A stretch of DNA of 49,403 bases, taken from JABMRP01 sp964444795. Its GTDB lineage: Bacteria > Planctomycetota > Planctomycetia > Pirellulales > Thermoguttaceae. Positions 1 to 8,867 of the stretch are shown here, one piece after another; position 1 is the first letter of the stretch, and every line of letters starts with the position of its first letter. The DNA is taken from assembly GCA_964444795.1 (NCBI GenBank), contig CAYUIQ010000029.1, forward strand, positions 1 to 49,403. The letters run 5' to 3'. The notes below the pieces were generated by a model that worked only from the letters and a program-made list of their open reading frames with translations, was not told the origin of the DNA and made no database searches. The position numbers and the translations under genes are program-made.

Positions 1-160
1 GTTGCTTTTTCAACGGCCGGGTGAACCCTCCCGGAAATCGCCAAATGGGCCAAAATTTTCCCTCGGGTGGTTTACCTACCCGGGTGGTTGGCTCTATCAT
101 GGCAGGCGCCGGATTGTCTTTTCGGCCTACGCCGCACGTTACCAGAGAAGGAGCCCGATT

Positions 161-2257
161 ATGTCTTTCATCGCGTTGGGAACGATTTCACTCATCATGT
201 TGATGGGCGGGGGAGGCGGACTGCCGCTGGGTTTGCCGCCGCTGCCGCCGGATCCGAAGATCAGCCGCGTCGCCCCGGACGATTGCCTCTTTTATCTGAG
301 TTGGGCCGGCACGGCAACCGCCGACCCCGCGAGCAGCAATCAGGCCGAGCAGCTTCTGGCCGAACCGGAAATCCGGTATTTCGTCGCCGAACTGGAGCGT
401 CGCATCGTCGAGTCGATCCAGCGCGAGGCGGGCAACGACCCCGAGTCGGCCCAACTCGTCGAGGACGCCAAAACCGTGATCATGACGATCCTCACCCGAC
501 CCGCGGCGATCTTCGTCTCCGACGTCCAGATCACGCTGCAAGGCCCCACCGTCCAAGCCGGCGCCGTGGTCAACTTGGGAGATCGGGCCGACGAAGTGAA
601 GAAGACGCTGGAGAAATTCCAGACGATGGTCTTCGGCCCGGAGGTTCGCCAGAACGAAGGGCGAGGCGCCACGTGGTACTCGCTGCCCATGCCGCCCGAC
701 GCACCGCCGATCGAGTGGAACGTCGTTTCCGGCTACCTGGTCATCGGCGCCGGTGCCGGTGCCGCCGATGCGATCCTCAAACGCGGCACGACTGAAGTGC
801 CCGAGTGGCTGGCCGACATCGACCGTCAGCTCCCCGTCGGACGGCGGGCCAGCGTGATGTACGTCAACACGGGCCGCATCATCCGCACCTACGCGCCCTT
901 GGGCGGCCCGGAGGTGATGGGCGTTCTCAAGGCCCTGGGCGTGGACCGGGTCGAGTCGATCACCAGCGCCTTCGGATTCGGCGAGACGGATTGCGTGTCG
1001 AAGTGTTTGATCGCGGTCGACGGCGAGTTGACCGGGGTGCTGTCGCCGTTTGCCGGCAAACCGCTTTCGGGGGACGACCTGACTGTCATTCCGGCCGACG
1101 CCACGCTGGCCCTGGCCGTGCAGTTCGATCTGGCCAAAGCGTTCGAGGAGTTTGCCAAGGTCGTCGGCGAGATCGAACCCCGCGCCCGCGAGGAAATGAC
1201 TCGTGAAATGAGTCAGGTCGAGCGGGCACTGGGATTCCGTTTCCAGGAAGACCTTTTCCAATCGCTCGGCGACACCTGGCGCGTGTACAACGCGCCCAGC
1301 GAAGGGGGCCTGATCTTCACCGGACTGACCGGGGTGGTCGACGTCCGCGACCGCGACCAGTTGGCCACCGTCAACGAGCGGATCATTCGTCTGATCGGCC
1401 AGGAGATGAAGCTGCCGGACGACGTGCCCAGCTATCGCCGCCGCGGAGCCACCGTCGAGGAGTTCAGCTACCTGGGCGAGACGGTCTACTTCCTCAACGT
1501 CATCGGCGAATCATTCCCCATCGCGCCCGCCTGGTGCATTACCGACGACTCGCTGATCGTGGCCACCTTCCCGCAGAACGTGAAAGCCTATCTGTCGCGT
1601 CGCGCGGCGGGCAACTCGGGCGAGTCGCTGGTCGACGTACCGGAAGTGGCCGCTCTGTTTGCCGGCCCCCAACAGCCGCTGGTGGTGGCGTACGCCGATA
1701 CGCCGAAACTCTTCCGCATGGCGTATCCGATCGTGCAGATGGCGCTCCAGGTCGCCTGCGGCGAACTCCAGCGAGAAGGGTTCGACGTCGACATCTCGAT
1801 CCTGCCTTCGGCCGGCGCAATCACTCCGCATTTGCGCCCGAGTGTTTGCAGCGTGACCCGCACCGACGAGGGCGTGCTGATCGAAAGCCACAGCACGATC
1901 CCGCTAGGCGGAACCGGGGCGGGCATGACGACGCTTGCCCTGCCGGCGATGTTGTTCACCGCCCGGTCGTCTGCCCGCATGGAGGCGGAATTTCAACGGG
2001 AGATGATGCAAGAGGAAATGATGCGCGAAAGAATGCTCAGGGACGAGAAGGAGTCCCCGAGGGATTCGCGAGAGATCGACGAGATGGAAGCGGTGCCCGA
2101 GGATCCGTTTGGCCCGCCACGGAAGATACGTCCACCGCGATTGCCGGATGGCGTGAAGGAGGGATCGGTACCGGTTGAACCGCGAATTCGTCTCGAGCCC
2201 GGGCCCGAGCCGGGATTGCGCATCGAGCGATCCACGCGGCCGATCGAACCGCGATAG
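161..2257 (+). CDS. Secreted protein of unknown function (planctomycete-type)
   Basis: I do not recognise a named family with confidence. The start is taken at the ATG at 161 because AGAAGGAG at 145-152 lies 8 nt upstream; the reading frame stays open to the window edge, but the upstream residues look non-coding. The 698-residue product begins with a short hydrophobic, glycine-rich N-terminus (MSFIALGTISLIMLMGG), consistent with a signal sequence or anchor. The body starts with a phrase about 'APDDCLFYLSW' and resembles large planctomycete exported proteins of the DUF3352 sort, though this is only an impression. The last ~90 residues are low-complexity and charged: a Met/Glu/Arg-rich stretch (QEEMMRERML) followed by a Pro/Arg/Glu-rich tail. 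It stands alone, with a palindromic repeat between it and the next gene. No catalytic motif is visible. Confidence 0.7.
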   Translation: MSFIALGTISLIMLMGGGGGLPLGLPPLPPDPKISRVAPDDCLFYLSWAGTATADPASSNQAEQLLAEPEIRYFVAELERRIVESIQREAGNDPESAQLVEDAKTVIMTILTRPAAIFVSDVQITLQGPTVQAGAVVNLGDRADEVKKTLEKFQTMVFGPEVRQNEGRGATWYSLPMPPDAPPIEWNVVSGYLVIGAGAGAADAILKRGTTEVPEWLADIDRQLPVGRRASVMYVNTGRIIRTYAPLGGPEVMGVLKALGVDRVESITSAFGFGETDCVSKCLIAVDGELTGVLSPFAGKPLSGDDLTVIPADATLALAVQFDLAKAFEEFAKVVGEIEPRAREEMTREMSQVERALGFRFQEDLFQSLGDTWRVYNAPSEGGLIFTGLTGVVDVRDRDQLATVNERIIRLIGQEMKLPDDVPSYRRRGATVEEFSYLGETVYFLNVIGESFPIAPAWCITDDSLIVATFPQNVKAYLSRRAAGNSGESLVDVPEVAALFAGPQQPLVVAYADTPKLFRMAYPIVQMALQVACGELQREGFDVDISILPSAGAITPHLRPSVCSVTRTDEGVLIESHSTIPLGGTGAGMTTLALPAMLFTARSSARMEAEFQREMMQEEMMRERMLRDEKESPRDSREIDEMEAVPEDPFGPPRKIRPPRLPDGVKEGSVPVEPRIRLEPGPEPGLRIERSTRPIEPR

Positions 2258-2303
2258 GGCGAGCGGCGGAAGGTGACTTAGGGACAACCGAAGAGTAACT
2301 GTC

Positions 2304-2415
2304 GCATTTGGGTGGCTGGGGTCGGACTGCGAGGAACGAGCGGGGAGCCCCCAGATCGCCTACAACTGGGGGCTCGTCGCTCGTTCCTCGCAACTCGACC
2401 CCAGCCACCCAATGC
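2304..2415. repeat. Long imperfect palindrome (MITE/REP-like element)
   Basis: Two arms of about 50 bp (2304-2355 and 2364-2415) are near-perfect reverse complements around a short AT-containing centre. The outer ends read GGGTGGCTGGGGTCG and CGACCCCAGCCACCC. The element fills the gap between two plus-strand genes. It would form a strong hairpin in RNA but has no T-tract, so it is more likely a mobile palindromic repeat than an intrinsic terminator. Only one copy is seen in this window. Confidence 0.75.
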
Positions 2416-2471
2416 CCTTGTTTTTCGTCGCACTGGCTGGCTGTTCCGCCTTCCACATGGGAGTCGCCGAA

Positions 2472-4760
2472 ATGAATCTCGCGGCGTTGTGCGTCCTTAC
2501 CCTGCTGGCGGTCGCTCAAGATGCCGAGCCGCTGGCTGGCACGAAACCCTTGACTCTCCAAGGTGACATTGCCTCGACGCTGGTCGAGGGAGTCGACCGG
2601 TTTCTTCTGGATAAACTGGACCAGTCGGTCCATCGGCGGGCCACACATTGGCATCGCGACACGTCGTCGGCCGCCGCATACAACACTTCGATCGAACCGA
2701 ATCGCCGGCGGCTGGCCCATATCCTGGGCGTACGCGATGCCCGGGTGCCTTTCGACGGCATCGAACTGGCCGGCACCACGACCCGGCCCGCGATGGTCGG
2801 CCGGGGGAACGGTTACAGGGTGTTTGCCGTTCGCTGGCCCGCTTTCGGCGACGTGTATGGCGAGGGGCTGTTGCTTGTGCCCGAGGGCAAGCCGCCGGTT
2901 GCCGAAGTGGTGGCGATTCCCGACGCCGATCAAACGCCCGAGATGATCTGCGGGCTGGCCGAAGGCGTGGCCCCCGAGTCGCAATTCGCCCGGCATTTGG
3001 CCGCCAGCGGCTGCCGCGTGCTGGTGCCCGTGCTGATCGATCGCGGGGTGACCCATCGCAAGCTCGTAAACCGCGAGTTTCTCTATCGGTCGGCATTCGA
3101 GATGGGCCGGCACTTGATCGGCTATGAGGTGCAGAAGGTCTTGGCCGGCGTCGACTGGTTCGTCAGTGAGTCGGGCAAAGGGCAGTCGGGTAAAGGGGAT
3201 CCGCGGATCGGCGTGATCGGCTGGGGCGAGGGCGGTATGTTGGCCCTCTATGCGGGAGCCCTGGACACGCGGATCAACGCCGTTTGCACCAGCGGCTACT
3301 TCGACTCGCGCCAAGACATTTGGCGGGAACCGATCTACCGCAATGTGTTCGGCCTGCTGGAGCAATTCGGCGACGCCGAGCTGGCCGCGATGATCGCCCC
3401 GCGGTCGCTTGTGGTGGAAGCCGCCCGGGGTGTCGAGTTGGTCGTGCCGCCGGGCACCGGTGGCGGACCGGGGCGACTGGTCACGCCGGATCTGGCGACC
3501 GTGCGTAAGGAAATCGAACGAGCGGGGCAACTGGCCAAGGGGCTGGATCCGGCGGCCCGACTGGAACTCGTCGTCAGCGGCGACGGTACGGGACCTTTCG
3601 GATCGGCCGATGCATTGCAGGCGTTTCTCGATACACTATCACCCGGCGCCACGCTCGCTGCGTCTTCCGCCAAACCGACATCCACCGGCGAGTTACCCGA
3701 TGCGCCGGCCCGCCAGAAGCGGCAGATGCACGAGATCGATCGCCACACGCAATGGCTGCTCGCTGAAAGCGCCGCCGTGCGGAAAGAGTTCATGGCCAAG
3801 CTGGATACGTCGTCGCTGGAGAAGTACCGAGAAACAATCGAACCGTACCGCGATTATTTTCGCGACGAGGTCATCGGCCGGTTCGACGACCCGCTCTCGA
3901 AGCCGGCGGCACGCACCCGCAAGGCGTACGACGAACCCGGGTGGACCGGCTACGAGGTCGTGCTGGACGTCATGCCCGAGGTGATCGCTTACGGCATTCT
4001 GCTGATGCCCAAGGACATCAAGCCGGGCGAGAAGCGGCCCGTGGTCGTATGCCAGCACGGGCTGGAAGGCCGGCCGCAGGACATCGTCTCCGGCGATCAT
4101 CGGGCGTATCACGACTTCGCCGCCAAGCTGGCCGAGCGAGGGTTCATCACGTTCGCACCACAAAACCTGTACATTTTCAAGGATCGTTTTCGCACGCTCC
4201 AGCGCAAGGCGAATCCGCTGGGCAAAACACTCTTCTCGGTCATCGTGCCACAACACCAGCAAATCGTCGATTGGCTCCAGACCCTACCGCAAGTCGATCC
4301 CCGGCGGATCGCCTTTTACGGCCTTTCCTACGGCGGCAAGACGGCCATGCGAGTGCCGCCGCTGGTAACCGACTACTGCCTGTCGATCTGCTCGGCCGAT
4401 TTCAACGAATGGGTGTGGAAGAACGTCTCGACCCGCGCTCGCTACAGCTACGTATGGACGGGCGAGTACGAGATTTTCGAGTTCGATCTGGGCAACACGT
4501 TCAACTACGCCGAGATGGCCGCCCTGATCGCGCCGCGCCCGTTCATGGTCGAACGGGGCCACTTCGACGGCGTGGCACCCGACGAAACGGTCGCCTACGA
4601 GTTTGCCAAAGTGCGTCATCTGTACGCGGCCAAGCTGGGGATCGGCGACCGATGTACTCTGGAGTGGTTCGTCGGCCCGCACACGATCAACGGCCGCGGC
4701 ACATTCGATTTTCTCCACCGGCATTTGAATTGGCCCAAGCCGGCGAAGGCGGTTCCGTAG
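2472..4760 (+). CDS. Two-lobed alpha/beta hydrolase (esterase/dienelactone-hydrolase-like), first lobe degenerate
   Basis: From the ATG at 2472 the product has 762 residues and starts with a signal peptide (MNLAALCVLTLLAVAQDAEP); GGGAG at 2458-2462 is a plausible ribosome site. An in-frame ATG at 2412 lies in the end of the palindromic repeat and would add 20 residues with an LAGC lipobox-like stretch, so a lipoprotein start is possible but lacks the usual basic n-region. Two alpha/beta-hydrolase lobes are visible. The C-terminal lobe has the nucleophile elbow GLSYGG (Ser619), an acidic candidate around D699/D703 and a late His737 (GPHT), so it should be active on an ester or carbohydrate-ester substrate. 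The N-terminal lobe has GWGEGG at 250-255, where the serine position is Gly, so it is probably inactive. The substrate is unknown; acetyl-xylan-esterase-like family members are the closest style match. Confidence 0.75.
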   Translation: MNLAALCVLTLLAVAQDAEPLAGTKPLTLQGDIASTLVEGVDRFLLDKLDQSVHRRATHWHRDTSSAAAYNTSIEPNRRRLAHILGVRDARVPFDGIELAGTTTRPAMVGRGNGYRVFAVRWPAFGDVYGEGLLLVPEGKPPVAEVVAIPDADQTPEMICGLAEGVAPESQFARHLAASGCRVLVPVLIDRGVTHRKLVNREFLYRSAFEMGRHLIGYEVQKVLAGVDWFVSESGKGQSGKGDPRIGVIGWGEGGMLALYAGALDTRINAVCTSGYFDSRQDIWREPIYRNVFGLLEQFGDAELAAMIAPRSLVVEAARGVELVVPPGTGGGPGRLVTPDLATVRKEIERAGQLAKGLDPAARLELVVSGDGTGPFGSADALQAFLDTLSPGATLAASSAKPTSTGELPDAPARQKRQMHEIDRHTQWLLAESAAVRKEFMAKLDTSSLEKYRETIEPYRDYFRDEVIGRFDDPLSKPAARTRKAYDEPGWTGYEVVLDVMPEVIAYGILLMPKDIKPGEKRPVVVCQHGLEGRPQDIVSGDHRAYHDFAAKLAERGFITFAPQNLYIFKDRFRTLQRKANPLGKTLFSVIVPQHQQIVDWLQTLPQVDPRRIAFYGLSYGGKTAMRVPPLVTDYCLSICSADFNEWVWKNVSTRARYSYVWTGEYEIFEFDLGNTFNYAEMAALIAPRPFMVERGHFDGVAPDETVAYEFAKVRHLYAAKLGIGDRCTLEWFVGPHTINGRGTFDFLHRHLNWPKPAKAVP

Positions 4761-5136
4761 ACTTCAAAGTGGCAGGGAACCGTTTTTCTGTTTCTTTGGT
4801 CGTCCGGGGGGCCGAAGCGTGCTTTCCAGCCCCCGTGGCAAAGACGCGCCGACAAAGAAACGGACAGGCGTAATCAAGTCTTCTCGCCTGGACGCTTACG
4901 TGCCAGATTGCCCGCGACCGGGCGACGGGCCGGACCAAGCCGCCTCCCAATGGAGTGTTTCTCGCAGGGTGGTTTTGCGAGGCGTGTCACGAAAGGTATG
5001 AGTAGATCGGATGGGCCGCGCCGTAACGACCAAGTTGAGCGGCTGCGGGGTCGGCCCGCCATGTCCGAGTGCGCGTATTCGCAGTCCGCTCGAACGCCTG
5101 GCTAGGTGGCGGAGGCGGACGTTCGCGCAGCACCAG
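4761..5136. other. Intergenic stretch with hairpin, no gene seen
   Basis: A 376-bp gap lies between the convergent hydrolase and the small membrane gene. It holds a GC-rich hairpin (about 4805-4835, CGGGGGG pairing with GCCCCCG) flanked by GTTTCTTTG (4790-4798) and its inverse CAAAGAAAC (4853-4861). This could end transcription of the hydrolase, although there is no clean T-run. I see no credible ORF or RNA gene in the rest. Confidence 0.4.
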
Positions 5137-5409
5137 CTAGTCTTGACGTCGCGACTTGAGAGCCAGGAATACTGCCACTGCAATTACGATCCCGGCGAAC
5201 GCGATAGCCGCAGCCAAGTAGCCGACCGATTCAGCGAGACGATCAAGCCCCATTTGGGTGAACTGATCAGCATGAGCGACACTCGGCGTAGCAACGACGA
5301 TCAAAGCGAGCACCATGAATCGAAACAGAAGTGGCGCGATTTTTCGTTTCGAGGCCGGCGATGTGTCTGTCATCTTTTCTTCAACTCCGTGGAAGTCGTC
5401 CTTGGACAT
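5137..5409 (-). CDS. Small membrane protein of unknown function
   Basis: A 90-residue ORF. An N-terminal basic stretch (SKRKIAPLLFRF) is followed by a hydrophobic segment ending in ATPSVAHADQ, a convincing signal peptide with an AHA-like cleavage site. The mature ~40 residues contain one membrane helix (YLAAAIAFAGIVIAVAVFLAL) and a basic tail (KSRRQD), so the mature product is a tiny single-pass protein. The start is either the ATG at 5409 (GAGAGGGGG about 10 nt upstream) or the ATG at 5373, which gives a more typical signal peptide. It lies just downstream of the S9 peptidase on the same strand. The family is not recognised; the signal-plus-helix architecture is the main evidence that it is real. 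Confidence 0.5.
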   Translation of the reverse strand: MSKDDFHGVEEKMTDTSPASKRKIAPLLFRFMVLALIVVATPSVAHADQFTQMGLDRLAESVGYLAAAIAFAGIVIAVAVFLALKSRRQD

Positions 5410-5487
5410 CGGTGTTACAGTCCCCCTCTCGCGTTCGTTTGAGTCAGGCGCCTAACTTATTATTCTACGACGGTTACCTCTTTCCGA

Positions 5488-5523
5488 GCCCGGTCACCCG
5501 GAGGCCATTACCGGGGACCGGGC
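5488..5523 (-). terminator. Hairpin at the end of the S9 peptidase gene
   Basis: GCCCGGTCACCCGG at 5488-5501 pairs with CCGGGGACCGGGC at 5511-5523 (one bulge), around the stop codon at 5508-5510. It is a strong stem without a following T-run on the minus strand, so it may be a terminator, a 3'-end stabiliser or a repeat. Confidence 0.4.
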
Positions 5524-7577
5524 GGCAGGTGTTCGGTGAGATACCGCGTCATGAGCATTCGCAGGTGGACCGCCGTGCCGCGACCTTCCCGGAGCCCGTG
5601 ATCACGATTGGGATACGCCATGTAGTCGAACTGCTTTCCGAGTTCGATCAGGCGATCCACCAGCCCTTCGGTGATCTGGAGATGGGTGTTGGTCTCGCCC
5701 GTACCGTGAACGATCAGCAGGTCTCCTTGCAGGCCTTCGGCGAAGTGGATTGGCGCGGAGCGGCGGTACCCATCCGGATTCGTCTCGCGGGTCTCCATGT
5801 AGATTTCCTGAAAACTGGCATTGTAGAGATGGGGCTGCGGTTTGGGCGCAACGGCGATCCCCACATGGAAGAGTTCGGGCTTGCGAAACATCGCGTTAAG
5901 GGTGTTCGACCCGCCGCCGCTCCATCCCCAAACACCCACCCGGGAGAGGTCGACGTACGGGCGGGTACGGGCGAGCTCTTTAACGCCCGCCGCCTGCTCC
6001 TCGGTGGAAAGCGGACCGAGGCTGGGGAAACTGGCGCGCCGCCACGCGGCCCCTTTGGGGGCCGGCGTGCCCCGGTTGTCAATGGACACGACCAGATAGC
6101 CGAGGTCGGCGATCATGCGATGGTAGTCGGCATGGACTTTTCCCCAAGCGTCCAGCACGGTCTGTGCGTGCGGCTCTCCGTAGACGTAGACAAAGACGGG
6201 GTATTTTTTCGAGGAATCGAAGTCCTTGGGTTTGATCATCCAGGCGTCCATGACGACGCCGTCATCAATTTCGATTTGGAGGAACTCCGTCGGTTGTGAG
6301 ATCACCGATTCCATCTTCTTTCGCAGTTGCCTATTGTCTTCGAGCACTCGTACGACCCGGTGCTCGGCTAGTTCCACAAGTTCGGTGACGGGCGGAGTGT
6401 CGAAAGTCGAGTAAGTACGAAATGCCCACTCCGCGTTCGGAGAGAAGTGATAGTCATGGGTGCCGGGCTGGTCCGGCGGCGTGACTCGCTCGGGCTCTCC
6501 GGTTCCGTCCAGGCGTACACGGTAGAGGTACTTTTCGGTCGCATTGTCAGGCGACGCGTAGTAGAAAAACCAACCGCCCGGCTCGTCGACCATGGCACGT
6601 TCGATAATATCGTATTTGCCGGCGGTCAAGAGCGCCAGTTCCTTGCCGTCGCGCGAGTAGACATAGGCGTGCCGCCAACCGTCCTTTTCACTCAGGACAA
6701 TGAATGCCTGTCCGTCGCGAATCCACGTCAGCCCGGCGTTCTTGCGGTAGCTGGCGACAACCCAGGCCGGGTCGGATTCGTGGAAGATGCGCCGAATGGC
6801 GCCCGTGCGGACGTCGGCAAGGAGAAACTCACGCTCGTTTCGGAATCGGCTCAGTTTTTCGATCAACAGTTCATGCGAGTTGCCGGCCCAGTCGACCTGC
6901 CCTAAATAGAAACCTTCCGCCGGCACGGGAATGGAGAGCCAGCGTGTTTCCTTTCCCTGGGCGTCAACAACACCAACGCGCAACGACGGTATGGCCTCGC
7001 CCACCCTGGCAAATCGGACCTCTCTTACTTGCGGATATGACGGGTCGCTTGGAACCAGGACCGACCTGAGCTTCACTCGGGAATCGTCCGATTGCACGAA
7101 GGCTATGCTTCTTCCATCGGGGCTCCATACTGCCTGGCTGTTGAAAACCGTATCGTTGACCGCATGCTTCGTAAGAGGAATCCTTCGACCGCTGCTCGAA
7201 TCGCGCACGTACAGATTCCCTCGTTCGGAGAAGAGAACGCGCTTGCCGTCCGGGGAGACGTTGCCGGGTCTGCCGCCACGCTGGCTCCGATGCGAGTTCA
7301 ACACGGTGCGTTTGCCGTTGGCGGCCTCATAGCGAACCATCGCCCGCTCGTGCGATTCGGGAACCTGCTCCCAGACCGTGTAGCCCGAGCTATCGGGAAG
7401 CCAGTCCGCATGAAATCTCCTGGCGCGGAACTCCCCTCGATCGTGGATCGCACGCAGTCGTGACTCCGCTTCTTCAAGAATGAGCTTCCGGGAAGTCCGG
7501 GCAAGAGTATCAGGGGCGGTGATGGCGCCGACGATACCGATCAAAAAGAAACATGAAAGCGGAATACTCGGTCTCAC
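5508..7577 (-). CDS. S9 family serine peptidase (DPP-IV-like prolyl oligopeptidase)
   Basis: The product has 689 residues and begins with a signal peptide (SIPLSCFFLIGIVGAIT). The start is GTG at 7575-7577, fixed by an excellent AAAGGAGGT at 7584-7592. Residues ~30-430 have the WSPDGRSIAF-type repeats of the DPP-IV N-terminal beta-propeller (for example 'VWSPDGRSIAFV'). The C-terminal ~250 residues are the peptidase S9 domain. The nucleophile is Ser553 in GWSGGG and the base is His660 in NRDHG. The residue aligned with the catalytic Asp of DPP-IV (in HGTADDN) is Glu628 here (HGTGETN). The spacing Ser-75-acid-32-His fits the family, so the enzyme is probably active with a carboxylate of a different length, but this should be compared with homologues. 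It is likely periplasmic and cleaves short peptides. It is monocistronic or paired with the downstream small membrane gene. Confidence 0.88.
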   Translation of the reverse strand: MRPSIPLSCFFLIGIVGAITAPDTLARTSRKLILEEAESRLRAIHDRGEFRARRFHADWLPDSSGYTVWEQVPESHERAMVRYEAANGKRTVLNSHRSQRGGRPGNVSPDGKRVLFSERGNLYVRDSSSGRRIPLTKHAVNDTVFNSQAVWSPDGRSIAFVQSDDSRVKLRSVLVPSDPSYPQVREVRFARVGEAIPSLRVGVVDAQGKETRWLSIPVPAEGFYLGQVDWAGNSHELLIEKLSRFRNEREFLLADVRTGAIRRIFHESDPAWVVASYRKNAGLTWIRDGQAFIVLSEKDGWRHAYVYSRDGKELALLTAGKYDIIERAMVDEPGGWFFYYASPDNATEKYLYRVRLDGTGEPERVTPPDQPGTHDYHFSPNAEWAFRTYSTFDTPPVTELVELAEHRVVRVLEDNRQLRKKMESVISQPTEFLQIEIDDGVVMDAWMIKPKDFDSSKKYPVFVYVYGEPHAQTVLDAWGKVHADYHRMIADLGYLVVSIDNRGTPAPKGAAWRRASFPSLGPLSTEEQAAGVKELARTRPYVDLSRVGVWGWSGGGSNTLNAMFRKPELFHVGIAVAPKPQPHLYNASFQEIYMETRETNPDGYRRSAPIHFAEGLQGDLLIVHGTGETNTHLQITEGLVDRLIELGKQFDYMAYPNRDHGLREGRGTAVHLRMLMTRYLTEHLPPGPR

Positions 7578-7979
7578 TGAATTACCTCCTTTTTTCTCTC
7601 CTGCCGTGGCTTGGTCGCCCTTTCGGCAGGCCGGAATTGTCCATGTTCACGTCCTCAAAAGATGGAAGGTGATACGTGGACTAGTATAGCAGACCCACAC
7701 CGCCAGACGAGTAGGCTGTCCTGGAGCAAGGAAAGGCAGGTTCGGACGCTGGGCAACCGAAGCAAGTCAGAAAGACAAAAAGACAAAAAGGACACGCATT
7801 ATTCTGAGCCTCAAAAACTCCACGGAACCAACGGCCCAGAACCCCCCCATTAGGCGGGATCCCCGTGCATGAACTACTTTCTGCCGGCCACCGCTCACTT
7901 CCGGCGGTGGAACCTGTTATGATTCATCCATCGGCGAACAGCGAGGCAACCGATCTTTCTCACCCGCACCTGCGTACTC
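7578..7979. other. Divergent intergenic region, no gene seen
   Basis: A 402-bp region lies between the divergently transcribed S9 peptidase and comF-like genes, so it must hold both promoters. The S9 ribosome site sits at 7584-7592. A purine-rich direct repeat (AAAGACAAAAAGACAAAAAGG, about 7771-7791) stands out. I could not identify convincing promoter boxes or an ORF. Confidence 0.4.
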
Positions 7980-8825
7980 ATGGTGGCAACCTTCGACGGA
8001 TCTCCCCGTCCCGAGCAGCGATTGGCCCGCCTCGACAAGGGGTTACGGCGGTTTGTCGTGGTATGCTGGCGCGGTGGCCTGAACTTGCTCTTTCCGCCGC
8101 GATGCACCTGTTGTGGGGTCGAGCTTGAGGCGGATCCAGGGGGAGCGCAATTGTGTGTCGATTGCTGCCGGCGGTGCGCTCCCGCCGGGCGCAAGACGTG
8201 TGGGCGCTGCGGGGCCAACCTTTCGAGATTCAGTCCGGCAGAAAGCGAGACGGTCGAGACGGCCCCTTCGGCGGCAGATTGCCCCCTGTGCCGCCGGCAT
8301 CGGTTGTGGTTCGATCGGGTTACCTCGCTGGGCGACTACGAGGAGGATCTTCGCCAGAATGTGCTGCGGATGAAACGGCCCGAGGGCGAGTCCGTCGCGG
8401 CCTCGATGGCCCAACTGCTATCCACCCAGCGGAGGGAACAAATCCAGCAGTTTGCTCCCGATCTGCTGGTGCCGATTCCCATGCATTGGATGCGGCGGCT
8501 GGCGCGGCGTACCAACAGTGCCGAGGTCGTGGCCGAACATTTGGGCCGTGCCCTGCAAGTTCGAGTGGCTCGGCGGGTTCTGGCGCGCTCCCGCAACACG
8601 TTACCACAGAAAGACTTATCGCCGAACTCGCGATTTCGCAACGTGCGCGGTTCCTTTCGCGTTCGAAGGGGCTACGATATACGTGGTGCTCGCGTGGCCT
8701 TGGTCGACGACATCCTGACCACCGGAGCCACTTGCAGCGAGGCAGCCAAGATGCTCAAAGAAGCCGGGGCCCAGGACGTGGCGGCCATCGTGGTCGCCCG
8801 AGCCATCGGGAGCAACGATCGGTAG
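7980..8825 (+). CDS. comF: ComF family protein (phosphoribosyltransferase-like)
   Basis: A 281-residue product. Residues ~30-110 hold a four-pair Cys cluster typical of the ComF zinc region (PPRCTCCG, CVDCC, CGRCG, CPLC). The PRTase domain then follows with the diagnostic PRPP-binding loop VALVDDILTTGATCSEAA near the C-terminus. The intermediate PIPMHW.R segment and RNTLPQKDLS are also family hallmarks. In naturally competent bacteria ComF/ComFC is a cytoplasmic protein needed for DNA uptake; in most genomes it stands alone and its reaction is unproven. Here it is followed after 42 bp by the DUF502 gene on the same strand, with no competence genes nearby. The first ATG is used; no strong ribosome site was found, so the N-terminus is less certain. 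Confidence 0.9.
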   Translation: MVATFDGSPRPEQRLARLDKGLRRFVVVCWRGGLNLLFPPRCTCCGVELEADPGGAQLCVDCCRRCAPAGRKTCGRCGANLSRFSPAESETVETAPSAADCPLCRRHRLWFDRVTSLGDYEEDLRQNVLRMKRPEGESVAASMAQLLSTQRREQIQQFAPDLLVPIPMHWMRRLARRTNSAEVVAEHLGRALQVRVARRVLARSRNTLPQKDLSPNSRFRNVRGSFRVRRGYDIRGARVALVDDILTTGATCSEAAKMLKEAGAQDVAAIVVARAIGSNDR

Positions 8826-8867
8826 CACCCATTTCCACAACTTTTCAGCAAGGACAGGCAGGCCAAG

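Noticed and set aside
2037..3530. Minus-strand ORF of 497 codons across the end of the first gene, the palindrome and the hydrolase
   Set aside because: It overlaps two well-supported plus-strand genes and the repeat, and its translation is low-complexity.
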